From Hymenobacter convexus (GTDB lineage Bacteria > Bacteroidota > Bacteroidia > Cytophagales > Hymenobacteraceae): a stretch of 64,000 nucleotides of DNA. The notes beneath the pieces were generated by a model that saw only the letters and a list, made by a program, of their open reading frames with translations, did not search any database and was not told the origin of the DNA. Every line of letters starts with the position of its first letter. Positions within the stretch are counted from its first letter, which is position 1. Position numbers and translations under genes: made by a program. The stretch lies in NCBI RefSeq assembly GCF_030580955.1, contig NZ_JAUQON010000014.1, positions 62,001 to 126,000 on the forward strand, given 5' to 3'. Shown in pieces: positions 9,750 to 17,693 of this stretch.

Positions 9750-9827
9750 TGTAGCGCGGACTTTTAGTCCGCGAGTGAACGGCACTGCGCGCAACCAGCT
9801 ATTCGCGGACTAAAAGTCCGCGCTACA
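9750..9827. repeat. Family B double-hairpin palindrome
   Basis: Two perfectly complementary 24-base arms (9750-9773 and 9804-9827). Each arm starts or ends with TGTAGCGC/GCGCTACA and is itself a hairpin (GCGGACT TTT AGTCCGC). RNA could fold as two small hairpins or as one long one. It sits between M28 and DoxX. Confidence 0.9.
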
Positions 9828-9858
9828 CTCAACCACCGCCCGGCTCGTAAGGGAATTT

Positions 9859-10269
9859 ATGCTGAACCTGACCAATCCTGAGCTGGCCTTCGTGCTGGGC
9901 CGCCTGCTGATGGGCGTGGCTTTTCTGACGCATTTTCTGGTGCGCCTGCCCAAGCTGGCCGCGTTTCAGGCGGGCATGGTGAAGCAATTTGCCAACTCCA
10001 TGCTGCCCGAGCTACTGGTGCGGCCGTTTGCGGCAGTGCTGCCGTTTGTGGAGGGCAGCATCGGGCTGCTGCTGATAATCGGGCTGTTTACGCGCCCGGC
10101 GCTGGCCGCGGCCTTGCTGCTGATGACGGCGCTGGTGTTCGGCAGCAGCCTGCTGGAACAGTGGGATACCGTGGGCACGCAGCTGGTGTACGGCCTGTTT
10201 CTGTTTGCACTGGTGCTGCACTGCCAGCACAACCGGCTGTGCCTCGACCGGCGCCCTGCCACCCATTAG
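9859..10269 (+). CDS. DoxX family membrane protein
   Basis: Small integral membrane protein of 136 residues with four predicted hydrophobic segments (about 8-28, 52-76, 79-100, 108-126) and the N-terminal 'LGRLLMGVAFLTHFLVRLPKL' layout (two motifs joined: LGRLLMGV and HFLVRLPK) of DoxX-like proteins. These are associated with thiol or quinone redox chemistry in several bacteria, but this copy has no neighbours that define a role. AAGGGA seven bases before the ATG is a plausible ribosome binding site. Its stop is 11 bases from the end of the convergent M20 gene. Confidence 0.85.
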   Translation: MLNLTNPELAFVLGRLLMGVAFLTHFLVRLPKLAAFQAGMVKQFANSMLPELLVRPFAAVLPFVEGSIGLLLIIGLFTRPALAAALLLMTALVFGSSLLEQWDTVGTQLVYGLFLFALVLHCQHNRLCLDRRPATH

Positions 10270-10280
10270 AATCCATTCGT

Positions 10281-11738
10281 TTACTGGCTATTGCGAATGA
10301 GAGTGGCGTAAAACTGCACCATTTTGGGGTAGTGCTGCACGGGCAGGCGCTCGTTGGTGCCGTGCATGCCGTCGATGCCTTCCTGGTTCATTTGCACGGG
10401 CAGGAAGCGGTACACGTTGGGGCTGAGGTCGGCGTATTGGCGGGCATCGGTGGCCCCCACCACCACGTAGGGCGCCACAATGGCTTCCGGAAAAACGCTA
10501 CGGATGGTGCGGTGCAGCCGCTGAAACGCCGCCGCATCGGGGTCCGATACCGGCGAGGGCGCGTTGGGCCGGCCCACCACTTTCACGGCCACGCGCGCAT
10601 CGTCGATGATGCGGTGCACTTCGCGCACCACGCCGGCCGCTGAGTCGCCGGGCAGCAGGCGGAAGTTGACGGTAGCCGTGGCATCAATGGGCAGCACGTT
10701 GTCTTTGGCGCCGGCCCGGAAAATGGTGGCGGCCGTGGTGGTGCGTAGCGTGGCATTGCCGGAAGCCGTGCCCGCCAGAATTTTCTTGATGAGGGGCGCA
10801 AACAGCCAGCGGTTGGCAAACACCACGCGCTGGCCCAGCGGCACCTCCGAGGCCAGGTAGTCGAGCAGGTGGTCGTCGCCGCCCTCCAGGCGGGCCGGGA
10901 AGGGATTTTGCTCCAGCTTCACCACGGCGGCCGCCACAATGCCAATGCTCGTTTGGGCCGGCGGCATCGACGAGTGGCCGCCCCGGCCGGTGGCCGTCAG
11001 TTCCAGGCTCAGGTAGCCTTTTTCGCTGATGCCCACCAGTGCCACCACTTTTTTGATGCCGGCCACGCCGTCGGTTTTCACCAGGCCGCCTTCGTCGAGC
11101 ACGAATTCCGGCCGGGTGCCGCGCTGGCGCAGGGCGGCCGCAATGGCGCCCGCGCCCCGGCGGCCCAGCGTTTCCTCGTCGTGCCCAAACGCCAGCAAGA
11201 GCGTGCGCGTGGGCTGAAAACCGGTGCCGAGCAGGTACTCCACGGCTTCGAGCTGGGCCAGCACGCTGGCTTTGTCGTCGAAGGCGCCGCGGCCGTAGAG
11301 GTAGCCGCCGGCCTGCACCCCGGCGAAGGGCGGCCGGGCCCACTTGCCTTCGGTGCCGGGCAGCACGGGCACCACGTCGTAGTGGCCCACGAGCAGCACG
11401 GGCTTAAGCGCAGCATTGCGGCCGGGCCAGGTGAAGAGCAGGCCGTAGTCGTTGAATTTTTCGAGCTTCAGCTGGGCGAAGACTTTCGGAAACGACTGCC
11501 GCAGGTAGCGGCCAAAGCGGCCAAACTGGGCCGTGTCGGTCTGGGCGTAATCGGTCGTTGAAACCGTGGGTATCCGCACCGCGCCGGCCAGACGGGCCAG
11601 GGCCGAATCGGCCACGGGCACCGGCGCAGCCGCCGGCACAGCGCCCAGCTGATGCGAGGGCAGGCGCCAGGTATTGATTGCCAAAATCACTATCAGCACC
11701 AGCAGCAACACGCCTAGCAGCCGTAATAGAAAACGCAT
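10281..11738 (-). CDS. M20 family metallopeptidase (PM20D1/carboxypeptidase-like)
   Basis: Dinuclear zinc amidohydrolase of 485 residues. I prefer the ATG at 11738, which directly precedes a single N-terminal membrane anchor (RFLLRLLGVLLLVLIVILA), over the in-frame ATG ten codons upstream. Zinc-site motifs: H119-x-D121 in GHYDVVPV, D154-D155 in GAFDDK, D187-E188-E189 in GHDEET, and a final His in MHGTNER. A dimerisation domain lies between about 220 and 350. Members with an N-terminal anchor cleave N-acyl amino acids or dipeptides at the membrane. It converges with DoxX and is divergent from a flavin reductase gene. Confidence 0.9.
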   Translation of the reverse strand: MRFLLRLLGVLLLVLIVILAINTWRLPSHQLGAVPAAAPVPVADSALARLAGAVRIPTVSTTDYAQTDTAQFGRFGRYLRQSFPKVFAQLKLEKFNDYGLLFTWPGRNAALKPVLLVGHYDVVPVLPGTEGKWARPPFAGVQAGGYLYGRGAFDDKASVLAQLEAVEYLLGTGFQPTRTLLLAFGHDEETLGRRGAGAIAAALRQRGTRPEFVLDEGGLVKTDGVAGIKKVVALVGISEKGYLSLELTATGRGGHSSMPPAQTSIGIVAAAVVKLEQNPFPARLEGGDDHLLDYLASEVPLGQRVVFANRWLFAPLIKKILAGTASGNATLRTTTAATIFRAGAKDNVLPIDATATVNFRLLPGDSAAGVVREVHRIIDDARVAVKVVGRPNAPSPVSDPDAAAFQRLHRTIRSVFPEAIVAPYVVVGATDARQYADLSPNVYRFLPVQMNQEGIDGMHGTNERLPVQHYPKMVQFYATLIRNSQ

Positions 11739-11875
11739 ATTTATTCGCAGAATAAAGCCAGGTAACAACGACGCCCCAAGGTAGGCCCGAAATACGCATG
11801 CCCCATCTGGCCGAACAATTGACCCACCCAGCGGTAGTGCCCCTACTGCCGAATCCCCACCATTCCGCTCCGAAC

Positions 11876-12505
11876 ATGCGCCACCTCACCGCCGCCGACA
11901 TCCAGGCTTTCGATAAAATCTACCGCCTCAACCTCGTCAACGGCTTGCCGGGCTTCAAACCGGCCAACCTGGTGGGCACGGCCGCGCCCGATGGCCACAC
12001 CAACCTGGCCGTGTTCAGCTCGGCCCTGCACCTGGGCTCCGACCCGGCCTTGCTCGGCATCGTGACGCGCCCCACCACCGTGCCCCGCCACACCTACGCC
12101 AACCTGAAAGCCAGCGGCTGCTACACCCTCAACCACGTGCCCGAGGCCCTGGCCGCTCAGGCCCACTACACCTCGGCCAACTTCCCCGACGAGGTTTCGG
12201 AGTTCGACGCCTGCGGCTTCACGGCCGTCTACCGCGACGGCTTTGCCGCGCCCTACGTGGCCGAGAGCCCGCTCAGCATCGGCCTGCGGCTGCTCGAAGA
12301 GCACGCCATCAGCAACGGCACCATGCTGCTGGTGGGCACCGTGGAGCATGTTTACGTGCGCGACGAAGCCCTGCGCGCAGACGGCACCCTCGACCTCGCG
12401 GCCCTGGCCACCGCCGCCATTTCCGGCCTCGACGGCTACCACGCCGTGGCGCCGCCGGTGCGTTTCGGCTACGCCCGGCCGGGCCAGCCGCCGGTGCCAC
12501 TGTAG
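11876..12505 (+). CDS. Flavin reductase family protein (FMN-binding split barrel)
   Basis: Soluble 209-residue protein of the flavin reductase-like family. Typical parts are NGLPGFKPANLVGTAAPDG near the N-terminus, VTRPTTVPRHTYANLKASG (the 'RP...T..N' flavin contact region, about 60-85) and LLVGTVEHVYV near the C-terminus. The frame opens at 11798, but the ATG at 11876 begins the family-like sequence MRHLTAADI, so I use that. It probably binds FMN and reduces a small molecule; no partner oxygenase is adjacent. The stop lies 13 bases from the end of the convergent acyltransferase gene. Confidence 0.85.
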   Translation: MRHLTAADIQAFDKIYRLNLVNGLPGFKPANLVGTAAPDGHTNLAVFSSALHLGSDPALLGIVTRPTTVPRHTYANLKASGCYTLNHVPEALAAQAHYTSANFPDEVSEFDACGFTAVYRDGFAAPYVAESPLSIGLRLLEEHAISNGTMLLVGTVEHVYVRDEALRADGTLDLAALATAAISGLDGYHAVAPPVRFGYARPGQPPVPL

Positions 12506-12518
12506 GCCGAAACGCCGG

Positions 12519-13595
12519 CTAGCGCCCGATTCGGCGGGCCAGGCGCACGAAAGGGGCTTCGACCAGCCGGTAAAAAACAGCAGTGCCAGCCACCGCCACC
12601 GCCAGGCACACGGCGGCCAGCCCCAGCTTGCCGGCGGCTGAGTCGGGTGGAAACAGCTGCTCCAGGGCCAGCGCGGCCGTGGTGCCAACGAGGGTGTGCA
12701 CGAGGTAGAGCGAGTAGGAAAACCGGCCCAGGTAGGACAGCCCCGGCACGCGCACCTGCAGAACCGTAATGGCCCCGGCCGTGCCCACGCCTACCAGGGC
12801 CGCATAAAGCCCCAATTGCCGAAACGCCAGCGCGCCAAACAGCACCGCGCTGGCCACGGCCGCCCAAGCCGGCAGGCGGCGCTGCTGCCACAGCAGTGCC
12901 ACGCCGCCCAATGCAAACAGGCTGCTGTAGTGGAAAAAATAGAGGTGGTCGAAAACCGGCTGGTACTGCAGCCGGCCCGCCGCCACGAAGCCCAGCACGA
13001 ACCACCACGGCTGCCGCACAAACAGCCCGCGAAACAGCAGCCCCACGAACAGGTAAAACTGCAGCTCGACCGCCAGCGTCCACAAAATCCCGCTCATCCA
13101 ACTGGAAGGCGTGAGCGAAACAGTGAACAGCACGTTGTGTAGAATCTGGGACCAGCTGAGCTCGGCCAGCAGGCGGCTGTACGTGGCATTGTGGAACCCG
13201 TGGGCGAGGAAAACCCATTGTCCCACCACCAGCAGCAGCAAGCAATAGGCCGGTGGCACAATGCGGACCACGCGCCGCAGCCAGTAGCGCGGGAAATCAG
13301 CCAGCCGGTACCGGCTGACCACCAGGCTATAAGGGATGATAAAGCCGGAAATCACAAAAAACATTTCGACGCCCAGGTGCCCCGGCGCGAACGCTGCCCG
13401 CACGGCCGGCACCTCCAGCCCCGGCAGCGTGCCGCTCGAAAAATGAAACAGGCAGACACTCAGGGCCGCCACCGCCCGCAGGGCATCAATGCCGGCCAAA
13501 TGGCGGGCCGGCCGCGCGCCCAGCGGTACCGGCGGCGCTTCAGGCGCCCCGGGCACGGGCATGCGCGCGCTGGCGCTGGTGATGAATTCATTCAT
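12519..13595 (-). CDS. Acyltransferase 3 (OafA/YrhL-type) membrane protein
   Basis: Polytopic membrane O-acyltransferase of 358 residues with about ten hydrophobic segments. The family signature is present: GIDALRAVAALSVCLFHFSSG with the catalytic-type His near residue 50, then FFVISGFIIPYS and R(Y/W)WLRRVVRI. Such proteins move acetyl or other acyl groups from the cytoplasm to sugars of lipopolysaccharide, capsule or exopolysaccharide. There is no glycan gene cluster beside it, so the acceptor is unknown. A TACTTTG box lies 11 bases before the ATG and a GC-rich inverted repeat further upstream. Confidence 0.9.
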   Translation of the reverse strand: MNEFITSASARMPVPGAPEAPPVPLGARPARHLAGIDALRAVAALSVCLFHFSSGTLPGLEVPAVRAAFAPGHLGVEMFFVISGFIIPYSLVVSRYRLADFPRYWLRRVVRIVPPAYCLLLLVVGQWVFLAHGFHNATYSRLLAELSWSQILHNVLFTVSLTPSSWMSGILWTLAVELQFYLFVGLLFRGLFVRQPWWFVLGFVAAGRLQYQPVFDHLYFFHYSSLFALGGVALLWQQRRLPAWAAVASAVLFGALAFRQLGLYAALVGVGTAGAITVLQVRVPGLSYLGRFSYSLYLVHTLVGTTAALALEQLFPPDSAAGKLGLAAVCLAVAVAGTAVFYRLVEAPFVRLARRIGR

Positions 13596-13606
13596 GGACG
13601 AGTCCG

Positions 13607-13613
13607 CAAAGTA
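13607..13613 (-). promoter_or_regulatory. Candidate -7 box of the acyltransferase gene
   Basis: TACTTTG on the minus strand, 11 bases before the ATG at 13595. It is close to the Bacteroidota TAnnTTTG element but one base shorter. No clear -33 TTTG was seen. Confidence 0.35.
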
Positions 13614-13619
13614 GCGTTG

Positions 13620-13691
13620 GCCGGCCGGTCAGGCCGCCGCAGCACCCGGCGCGGCCGGGGCCTCCAGCCGACGGCGGCCTGACCGGCCGGC
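13620..13691. repeat. GC-rich inverted repeat
   Basis: Perfect 20-base arms (13620-13639 and 13672-13691; arm GCCGGCCGGTCAGGCCGCCG) around a 32-base GC-rich loop. It lies between the lipoprotein gene terminator and the acyltransferase promoter. No T-tract follows, so it is not a classical terminator. Confidence 0.75.
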
Positions 13692-13745
13692 TGTGGCCTG
13701 ATAAGCTCGGAATAAGCCTTTTTGATGGCACTTGTTTCTTACACA

Positions 13746-13778
13746 AAAAGCCCGCTACCGGAACGGCAGCGGGCTTTT
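13746..13778. terminator. Bidirectional rho-independent terminator
   Basis: AAAAGCCCGCT and AGCGGGCTTTT form a perfect stem with an inner CCG/CGG extension and a GAA loop. A-tract and T-tract flank it, so it can stop transcription in both directions; it ends the minus-strand lipoprotein gene. Confidence 0.85.
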
Positions 13779-13802
13779 CTGGATTTTCGTTGAAACGAAA
13801 CG

Positions 13803-14141
13803 TTATTTTTTCGCCTGGGCCTGCTCGGGTGTGCCCATCTGGCCGCTGGCGTCCTGGCCGCCGGTGGCGCTGGCGCCGGCCGGGGCCGAGTTCAGCTTGT
13901 CTTGCACGGTGCCATTTTTGATGGCCGTGGCCGAGCCGGTGCCGCTCGGCGCCGTTACCTTCTGCTGGTTGTTGATGCTGTCGCGGTTCACGTCCGAGTT
14001 GTGCCAGCCGGGGGTGCCGGTGAAACCGTGTTTGAACTGCTGGTTTTCGCCGGGGCTCCAGCGGTAGTCGCAGGAAGAAAGGGTGGCGGCCAAAGCGGTG
14101 CCCAGCAGCAGGGCCAGGGCGGGACGAGAAGAAAGCTTCAT
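13803..14141 (-). CDS. Small hypothetical lipoprotein
   Basis: 112-residue exported protein of unknown function. The ATG at 14141 gives a lipoprotein signal (MKLSSRPALALLLGTALAATLSSC, in parts: charged start, hydrophobic core, lipobox LSSC), with the lipidated Cys followed by DYRW. The mature part is polar, rich in Gly, Ala, Gln and Thr, with no recognisable domain. The open frame extends upstream to 14273, but the lipoprotein start is clearly better. It has its own TACTTTG box and a strong terminator, so it is probably monocistronic. It is divergent from the alpha/beta hydrolase at 14272. Confidence 0.75.
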   Translation of the reverse strand: MKLSSRPALALLLGTALAATLSSCDYRWSPGENQQFKHGFTGTPGWHNSDVNRDSINNQQKVTAPSGTGSATAIKNGTVQDKLNSAPAGASATGGQDASGQMGTPEQAQAKK

Positions 14142-14177
14142 GAAGTAGGTCGTAGGTCTGTCGGGGAATTGGACACA

Positions 14178-14184
14178 CAAAGTA
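14178..14184 (-). promoter_or_regulatory. Candidate -7 box of the small lipoprotein gene
   Basis: TACTTTG on the minus strand, about 36 bases before the ATG at 14141. It resembles boxes ahead of several other genes in this window. Confidence 0.35.
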
Positions 14185-14271
14185 CGGTGATTTCGCCCGG
14201 AAGGCCAACCCAATACCGCCCGGGGCGTTACTTTCGGGAGCCGCGCGTGCCGCGCGCCCCTCTTTCTGCTC

Positions 14272-15414
14272 ATGGCCGACTCCGATTCGCCCTCGCCTTC
14301 CCGCTTTCGCCGGGCCCTTGGGGCCGTGGGGCGGGCGGCCCTGCTGCCGGTGCGCGGTGCCGGCTACCTCGTGCGCTCGGGTAAGGCGCACCAGCATTTT
14401 TTTCTGCCGGTGCTCAACGGCGCCCTCGGCGACCAGTTGGCCGCGCGCTTCGACAAGCGCGCCATCCGGATGAGCTTCCGGCGCGGCGGCCAGGACGTGA
14501 CCGTGGCCGACCTGCGCCTGAGCGAGCCGCACCAGAAAACGGTGGTGTTTGTGCACGGCCTGATGGGCGACGAGCTCATCTGGCAAACCGGCTTCCAGGA
14601 CCCGCCCACCAGCCGCCGCTACGGCCCGCGCCTAGCCGAAGAACTGCCCTGCCGCGCCCTCTACGTGCGCTTCAATTCCGGGCTGCACCTCTCCGAAAAC
14701 GGCCGCGAACTCAACCGCCTCCTCACCGAGCTGGTGAACACCTGGCCCGACGCCATCGGCGAGCTGGTGCTGGTGGGCCACAGCATGGGCGGGCTCATCA
14801 TCCGCTCGGCGGGGCATTATGGCAGCGGCGTGGGCCGGCTAAAGGAATTTGGCGAGGCATTGCAAGCCGAAACCAAGCAACCCAAAATCATCAACCAACC
14901 CATTCTGGAAGCCGCGCCCTGGCTGGCCCATTTGCGGTCCATCTTCCTCATCGGCACGCCCAACGACGGCTCGTGGCTGGAGCAGAACTCCCACCTCACG
15001 GCCCGGCTGCTGGAACGCATCAACCTGTTTCCCACGCGGTTTCTGAGCAAGGCGCTGAACCAGCGCAGCAACGGCATCAAGGACCTGCGCTACTCCATTC
15101 TGGTGGATGAGGACTGGCAGGACGCCCACGCCAACGACCTCACGCCGCCGCGCACGCCCGTGCCGCCGCTGCCCGGCGTGCAATACCACATTCTGATGGG
15201 CTCGTGGCTGCGCGCCACGCGCCCCTCGGCCCTGCGCGAGTATTTCGGCGACGGGCTGGTGGGCCACGGCAGCGCCCGCGGCCACGCCACCTTTGGCGAC
15301 GAGGCGGCCCTGCCCGCCGGCGCCAACGTGCGCACCGCCGTGTTTGGCCAGCAGCACCACGGCGGGCTGCTCACGCACCCGGAAGTTTTTCAGTACCTCA
15401 AGCAGTGGGCGTAG
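14272..15414 (+). CDS. Alpha/beta hydrolase (lipase/PGAP1-like)
   Basis: 380-residue alpha/beta-fold hydrolase without a signal peptide. The oxyanion region VVFVHGLMGDEL (about 85-96) and the nucleophile elbow LVGHSMGG with S171 are clear. The segment after it (YGSGVGRLKEF..., SIFLIGTPNDGSWLEQ) resembles triacylglycerol lipase/PGAP1-like esterases, which hold GTPNxGS at the same place. A late His in GQQHHGGLLTHP (about 360-372) is the probable catalytic base. Substrate is unknown; a cytoplasmic or peripheral esterase acting on acyl lipids is possible. It is followed by a family A palindrome. Confidence 0.85.
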   Translation: MADSDSPSPSRFRRALGAVGRAALLPVRGAGYLVRSGKAHQHFFLPVLNGALGDQLAARFDKRAIRMSFRRGGQDVTVADLRLSEPHQKTVVFVHGLMGDELIWQTGFQDPPTSRRYGPRLAEELPCRALYVRFNSGLHLSENGRELNRLLTELVNTWPDAIGELVLVGHSMGGLIIRSAGHYGSGVGRLKEFGEALQAETKQPKIINQPILEAAPWLAHLRSIFLIGTPNDGSWLEQNSHLTARLLERINLFPTRFLSKALNQRSNGIKDLRYSILVDEDWQDAHANDLTPPRTPVPPLPGVQYHILMGSWLRATRPSALREYFGDGLVGHGSARGHATFGDEAALPAGANVRTAVFGQQHHGGLLTHPEVFQYLKQWA

Positions 15415-15450
15415 CGGGGCGCTTAATCCACAAGGGGCAACAGGCAAGAC

Positions 15451-15538
15451 GTCATGCGGAGCGCCGTCGAAGTATCTCTACCGCGCCAGTCACTGTTTGC
15501 TGCCACACGCCAGATACTTCGACGGCGCTCCGCATGAC
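15451..15538. repeat. Family A dispersed palindrome, short class, divergent arms
   Basis: Arms begin GTCATGCGGAGCGCCGTCGA and end GGCGCTCCGCATGAC. This copy carries matched changes in both arms compared with the other copies, so pairing is kept. It lies between convergent genes. Confidence 0.88.
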
Positions 15539-15572
15539 GGGCTTTATTTAATTCGGGCACGCTTCAATCACG

Positions 15573-15611
15573 AAAAAAACAGGGCCAAATCCGTGAAAGA
15601 AATGGCCCTGT
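15573..15611 (-). terminator. Rho-independent terminator of the minus-strand lipoprotein gene
   Basis: ACAGGGCCA and TGGCCCTGT form a nine-base stem; on the minus strand a run of seven T follows. It lies 24 bases after the stop codon of the gene at 15636. Confidence 0.85.
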
Positions 15612-15635
15612 TGACAAAAAGCAAGGGGTAGCAAA

Positions 15636-15905
15636 TCAGGTAGTGGAGCCGGAGGTCGTCGTACCCGAAGTAGTAGTTCCGGAGGTGGTAGTGCCCGAGG
15701 TAGTGGTGCCATTGGTGGTGCCGCGGGGGCTGGCGCTGCCGGCCGGAACCCCATTGATGTCGCTGGCCGAGGTAGTGCCGCCGGTAGTTTTCGGCGTGGT
15801 GCCACCGGAAGAATCGACATTTTCAGAAGCCGTGCAGGCGCTAAACATTGTGAGCGACGAGCACAAGAGTGCGCCCGAGAGCACAGTAAACAATTTGCGT
15901 TTCAT
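15636..15905 (-). CDS. Small lipoprotein with GTTTS repeats
   Basis: 89-residue exported lipoprotein of unknown function. The start at 15905 gives a signal peptide with MKRKLF at its N-terminus and FSAC as lipobox. The mature part is low complexity; the last 28 residues are a tandem of GTTTS units (about five copies), preceded by a TTGGTTSASD segment. The Thr/Ser/Gly-rich tail is probably unstructured and could be glycosylated or act as a spacer, but nothing proves it. It is flanked by its own terminator, so it is monocistronic. The repeat units have nearly identical codons, so copy number may vary between strains. Confidence 0.7.
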   Translation of the reverse strand: MKRKLFTVLSGALLCSSLTMFSACTASENVDSSGGTTPKTTGGTTSASDINGVPAGSASPRGTTNGTTTSGTTTSGTTTSGTTTSGSTT

Positions 15906-16021
15906 AAACAGGAAATGTGGAGAGAATGCCAAAATAGGCCTTCGGGTATACGGACATTTTGGGTGCGGGGTGCCCGTATTGCCCCGCACAAACACGTATT
16001 TTTATTTCTCTTCTCTTTTTT

Positions 16022-17566
16022 TTACTCAGCGCCCGATGCTTGGCTTTGGGCCGGCAACTCGCAGTCGCAGAGCACTTCACGGGTAGGCTCCGACACACGG
16101 TAGTCGGGCAAAGAAACCTCCTTCATGTACACCACCGACAGGTGGCGGAGCGGGGCGTGCGCGGGGTTTTCGTGCCAGATGCGCAGCAGGTAGTTGCAGT
16201 AGTAGGGCCGCATCCAGGCATTATCCACGAAGAGGTAGTTCTCGGAATACTTGCGCCACCGGTCGTTCCTGAATAGTGCCACTACGGCCGCCGGCTTGGC
16301 GTAGCGCACCGGGGCGCCGTCGCGGTTCAAATCCAGTACTTTGCCGCTGGTGGTGGTGCCTTCGAGGATATACCAGCCGTCGTCCTTGAACACCACGGGC
16401 GCGAACATGCCCCAGTGCTGGTCGATGCGAAACAAGTAGCCCAGCCAGCGCACGGGCGCCAGCAGTCCGCCGGTGGCCGGGCGGATAACGGCCACGTCGT
16501 CGAGGTTCCAGAAGCAGACGTAGGCCAGCACCACGGCCACGAAGGTATCGCGCACCACGCGCACGTGCCGCTGACCGGCGGCCGTGGGCGGGCGGCTGCG
16601 CTCCAGGTGCAGCCGCCACGGCAGCTGCCACGCGGGCAGGCGCCCCTGCCAGCGCCGCACCCGCGGCGCCTGCGAGCTGAACCGACGCGCAAGCCAGTCC
16701 AGCGCCATCGGCGGCAGCAGGCCGATGATGGACGCCCAGTTTATGAGGAAAAACAGGCCCACGTACAGGGTGAGACTGATGGTGAGGTGGAACCCGAACA
16801 GCACGCTCACCACCAGCAGCCGCCACCACCGCACCCCCACCGGAACGAACAGCGCAAACGGCAGCAACAGCTCCGTGAAATAGGCCCCGAAGGTGAGGAA
16901 ACGCAACAAATCGGGGTGCGGGTAGAGCAGCCGGCCGCCGGGCAGCAGCAGTTGGTCGAGGCTGAAGGCGTAGTAGAGCGCGGTGCCGTCGCGGGTCCAT
17001 TCGGCGCCGTTTTTGAGCAGGGCCGTGCACCAGTACAGCAGCGCCAGCTGCACCACGTAGGCCACCGTGGCGGCGCTGAAGTAGTCGAGCCGCGCCGGGG
17101 CGGGCCGGTCGCGCGCATCCCGGCTCCACACCCGGCCCCAGGGCAGGAAAATGCCCCAGAAGAGCAGCATGCGCAGCAGGTCGTCGCCGCCCTGGCCGAT
17201 GAGGGTGTTGCGGTTTTGCAGCGACACCAGCAGCACCCACGAGGCCACCGTGGCCAGGCGCGTGTGGTAGCCCAGCAGCAGCGCGCCGGCCACCCCGGCC
17301 GCCAGCAAAAACAGCACCGCCTCGCCCTGCCACAGGCCGGTGGCGGCGTGCAGCGAGAACTGGTAGGGCGTCCAGGCGTGCTCCATCAGGGCGGGCACGG
17401 GCAGCACGCCCAAGTTGGCGTAATGGGCTTCGAGGTCGGTGCTGCGAATGGCCAAATCGACCAGTATCACCACGGCCGTAGCCATACGCAACAAGGCCAG
17501 CGCCCGCAAATCGAGCACAAAAGGGCGCTTCAGCACGCCCCAGAAGCCCGGGTGCTCGTTCATCAT
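16022..17566 (-). CDS. HTTM domain-containing membrane protein
   Basis: 514-residue protein with a horizontally-transferred transmembrane (HTTM) domain, related to the membrane part of vitamin K-dependent gamma-carboxylase. Typical sequences are LRMATAVVILVDLAIRSTD near the N-terminus, a YHTRLATVASWVLLVSLQNRN segment (given in parts: YHTRLAT, SLQNRN), GGDDLLRMLLFW, and YWCTALLKNGAEW. About eight to ten membrane segments cover residues 25-350; the last 150 residues form a soluble part. A second ATG follows the first directly (17563), so the exact start is uncertain by one codon. It is divergent from a DCC-family thiol oxidoreductase gene 127 bases away; HTTM and DCC genes are often neighbours. 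Confidence 0.88.
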   Translation of the reverse strand: MMNEHPGFWGVLKRPFVLDLRALALLRMATAVVILVDLAIRSTDLEAHYANLGVLPVPALMEHAWTPYQFSLHAATGLWQGEAVLFLLAAGVAGALLLGYHTRLATVASWVLLVSLQNRNTLIGQGGDDLLRMLLFWGIFLPWGRVWSRDARDRPAPARLDYFSAATVAYVVQLALLYWCTALLKNGAEWTRDGTALYYAFSLDQLLLPGGRLLYPHPDLLRFLTFGAYFTELLLPFALFVPVGVRWWRLLVVSVLFGFHLTISLTLYVGLFFLINWASIIGLLPPMALDWLARRFSSQAPRVRRWQGRLPAWQLPWRLHLERSRPPTAAGQRHVRVVRDTFVAVVLAYVCFWNLDDVAVIRPATGGLLAPVRWLGYLFRIDQHWGMFAPVVFKDDGWYILEGTTTSGKVLDLNRDGAPVRYAKPAAVVALFRNDRWRKYSENYLFVDNAWMRPYYCNYLLRIWHENPAHAPLRHLSVVYMKEVSLPDYRVSEPTREVLCDCELPAQSQASGAE

Positions 17567-17693
17567 TCGTTCTTATTCAGGGAAGGAATCTTCTGTACCG
17601 CGCCTGGGGGCGCATGGTTGCACACGAGCTTACCCTGGAAGGCCGAACACACCGGCGCATTCCGGCGTTATGCCCGGGCCAGCGCCCTGCTTT

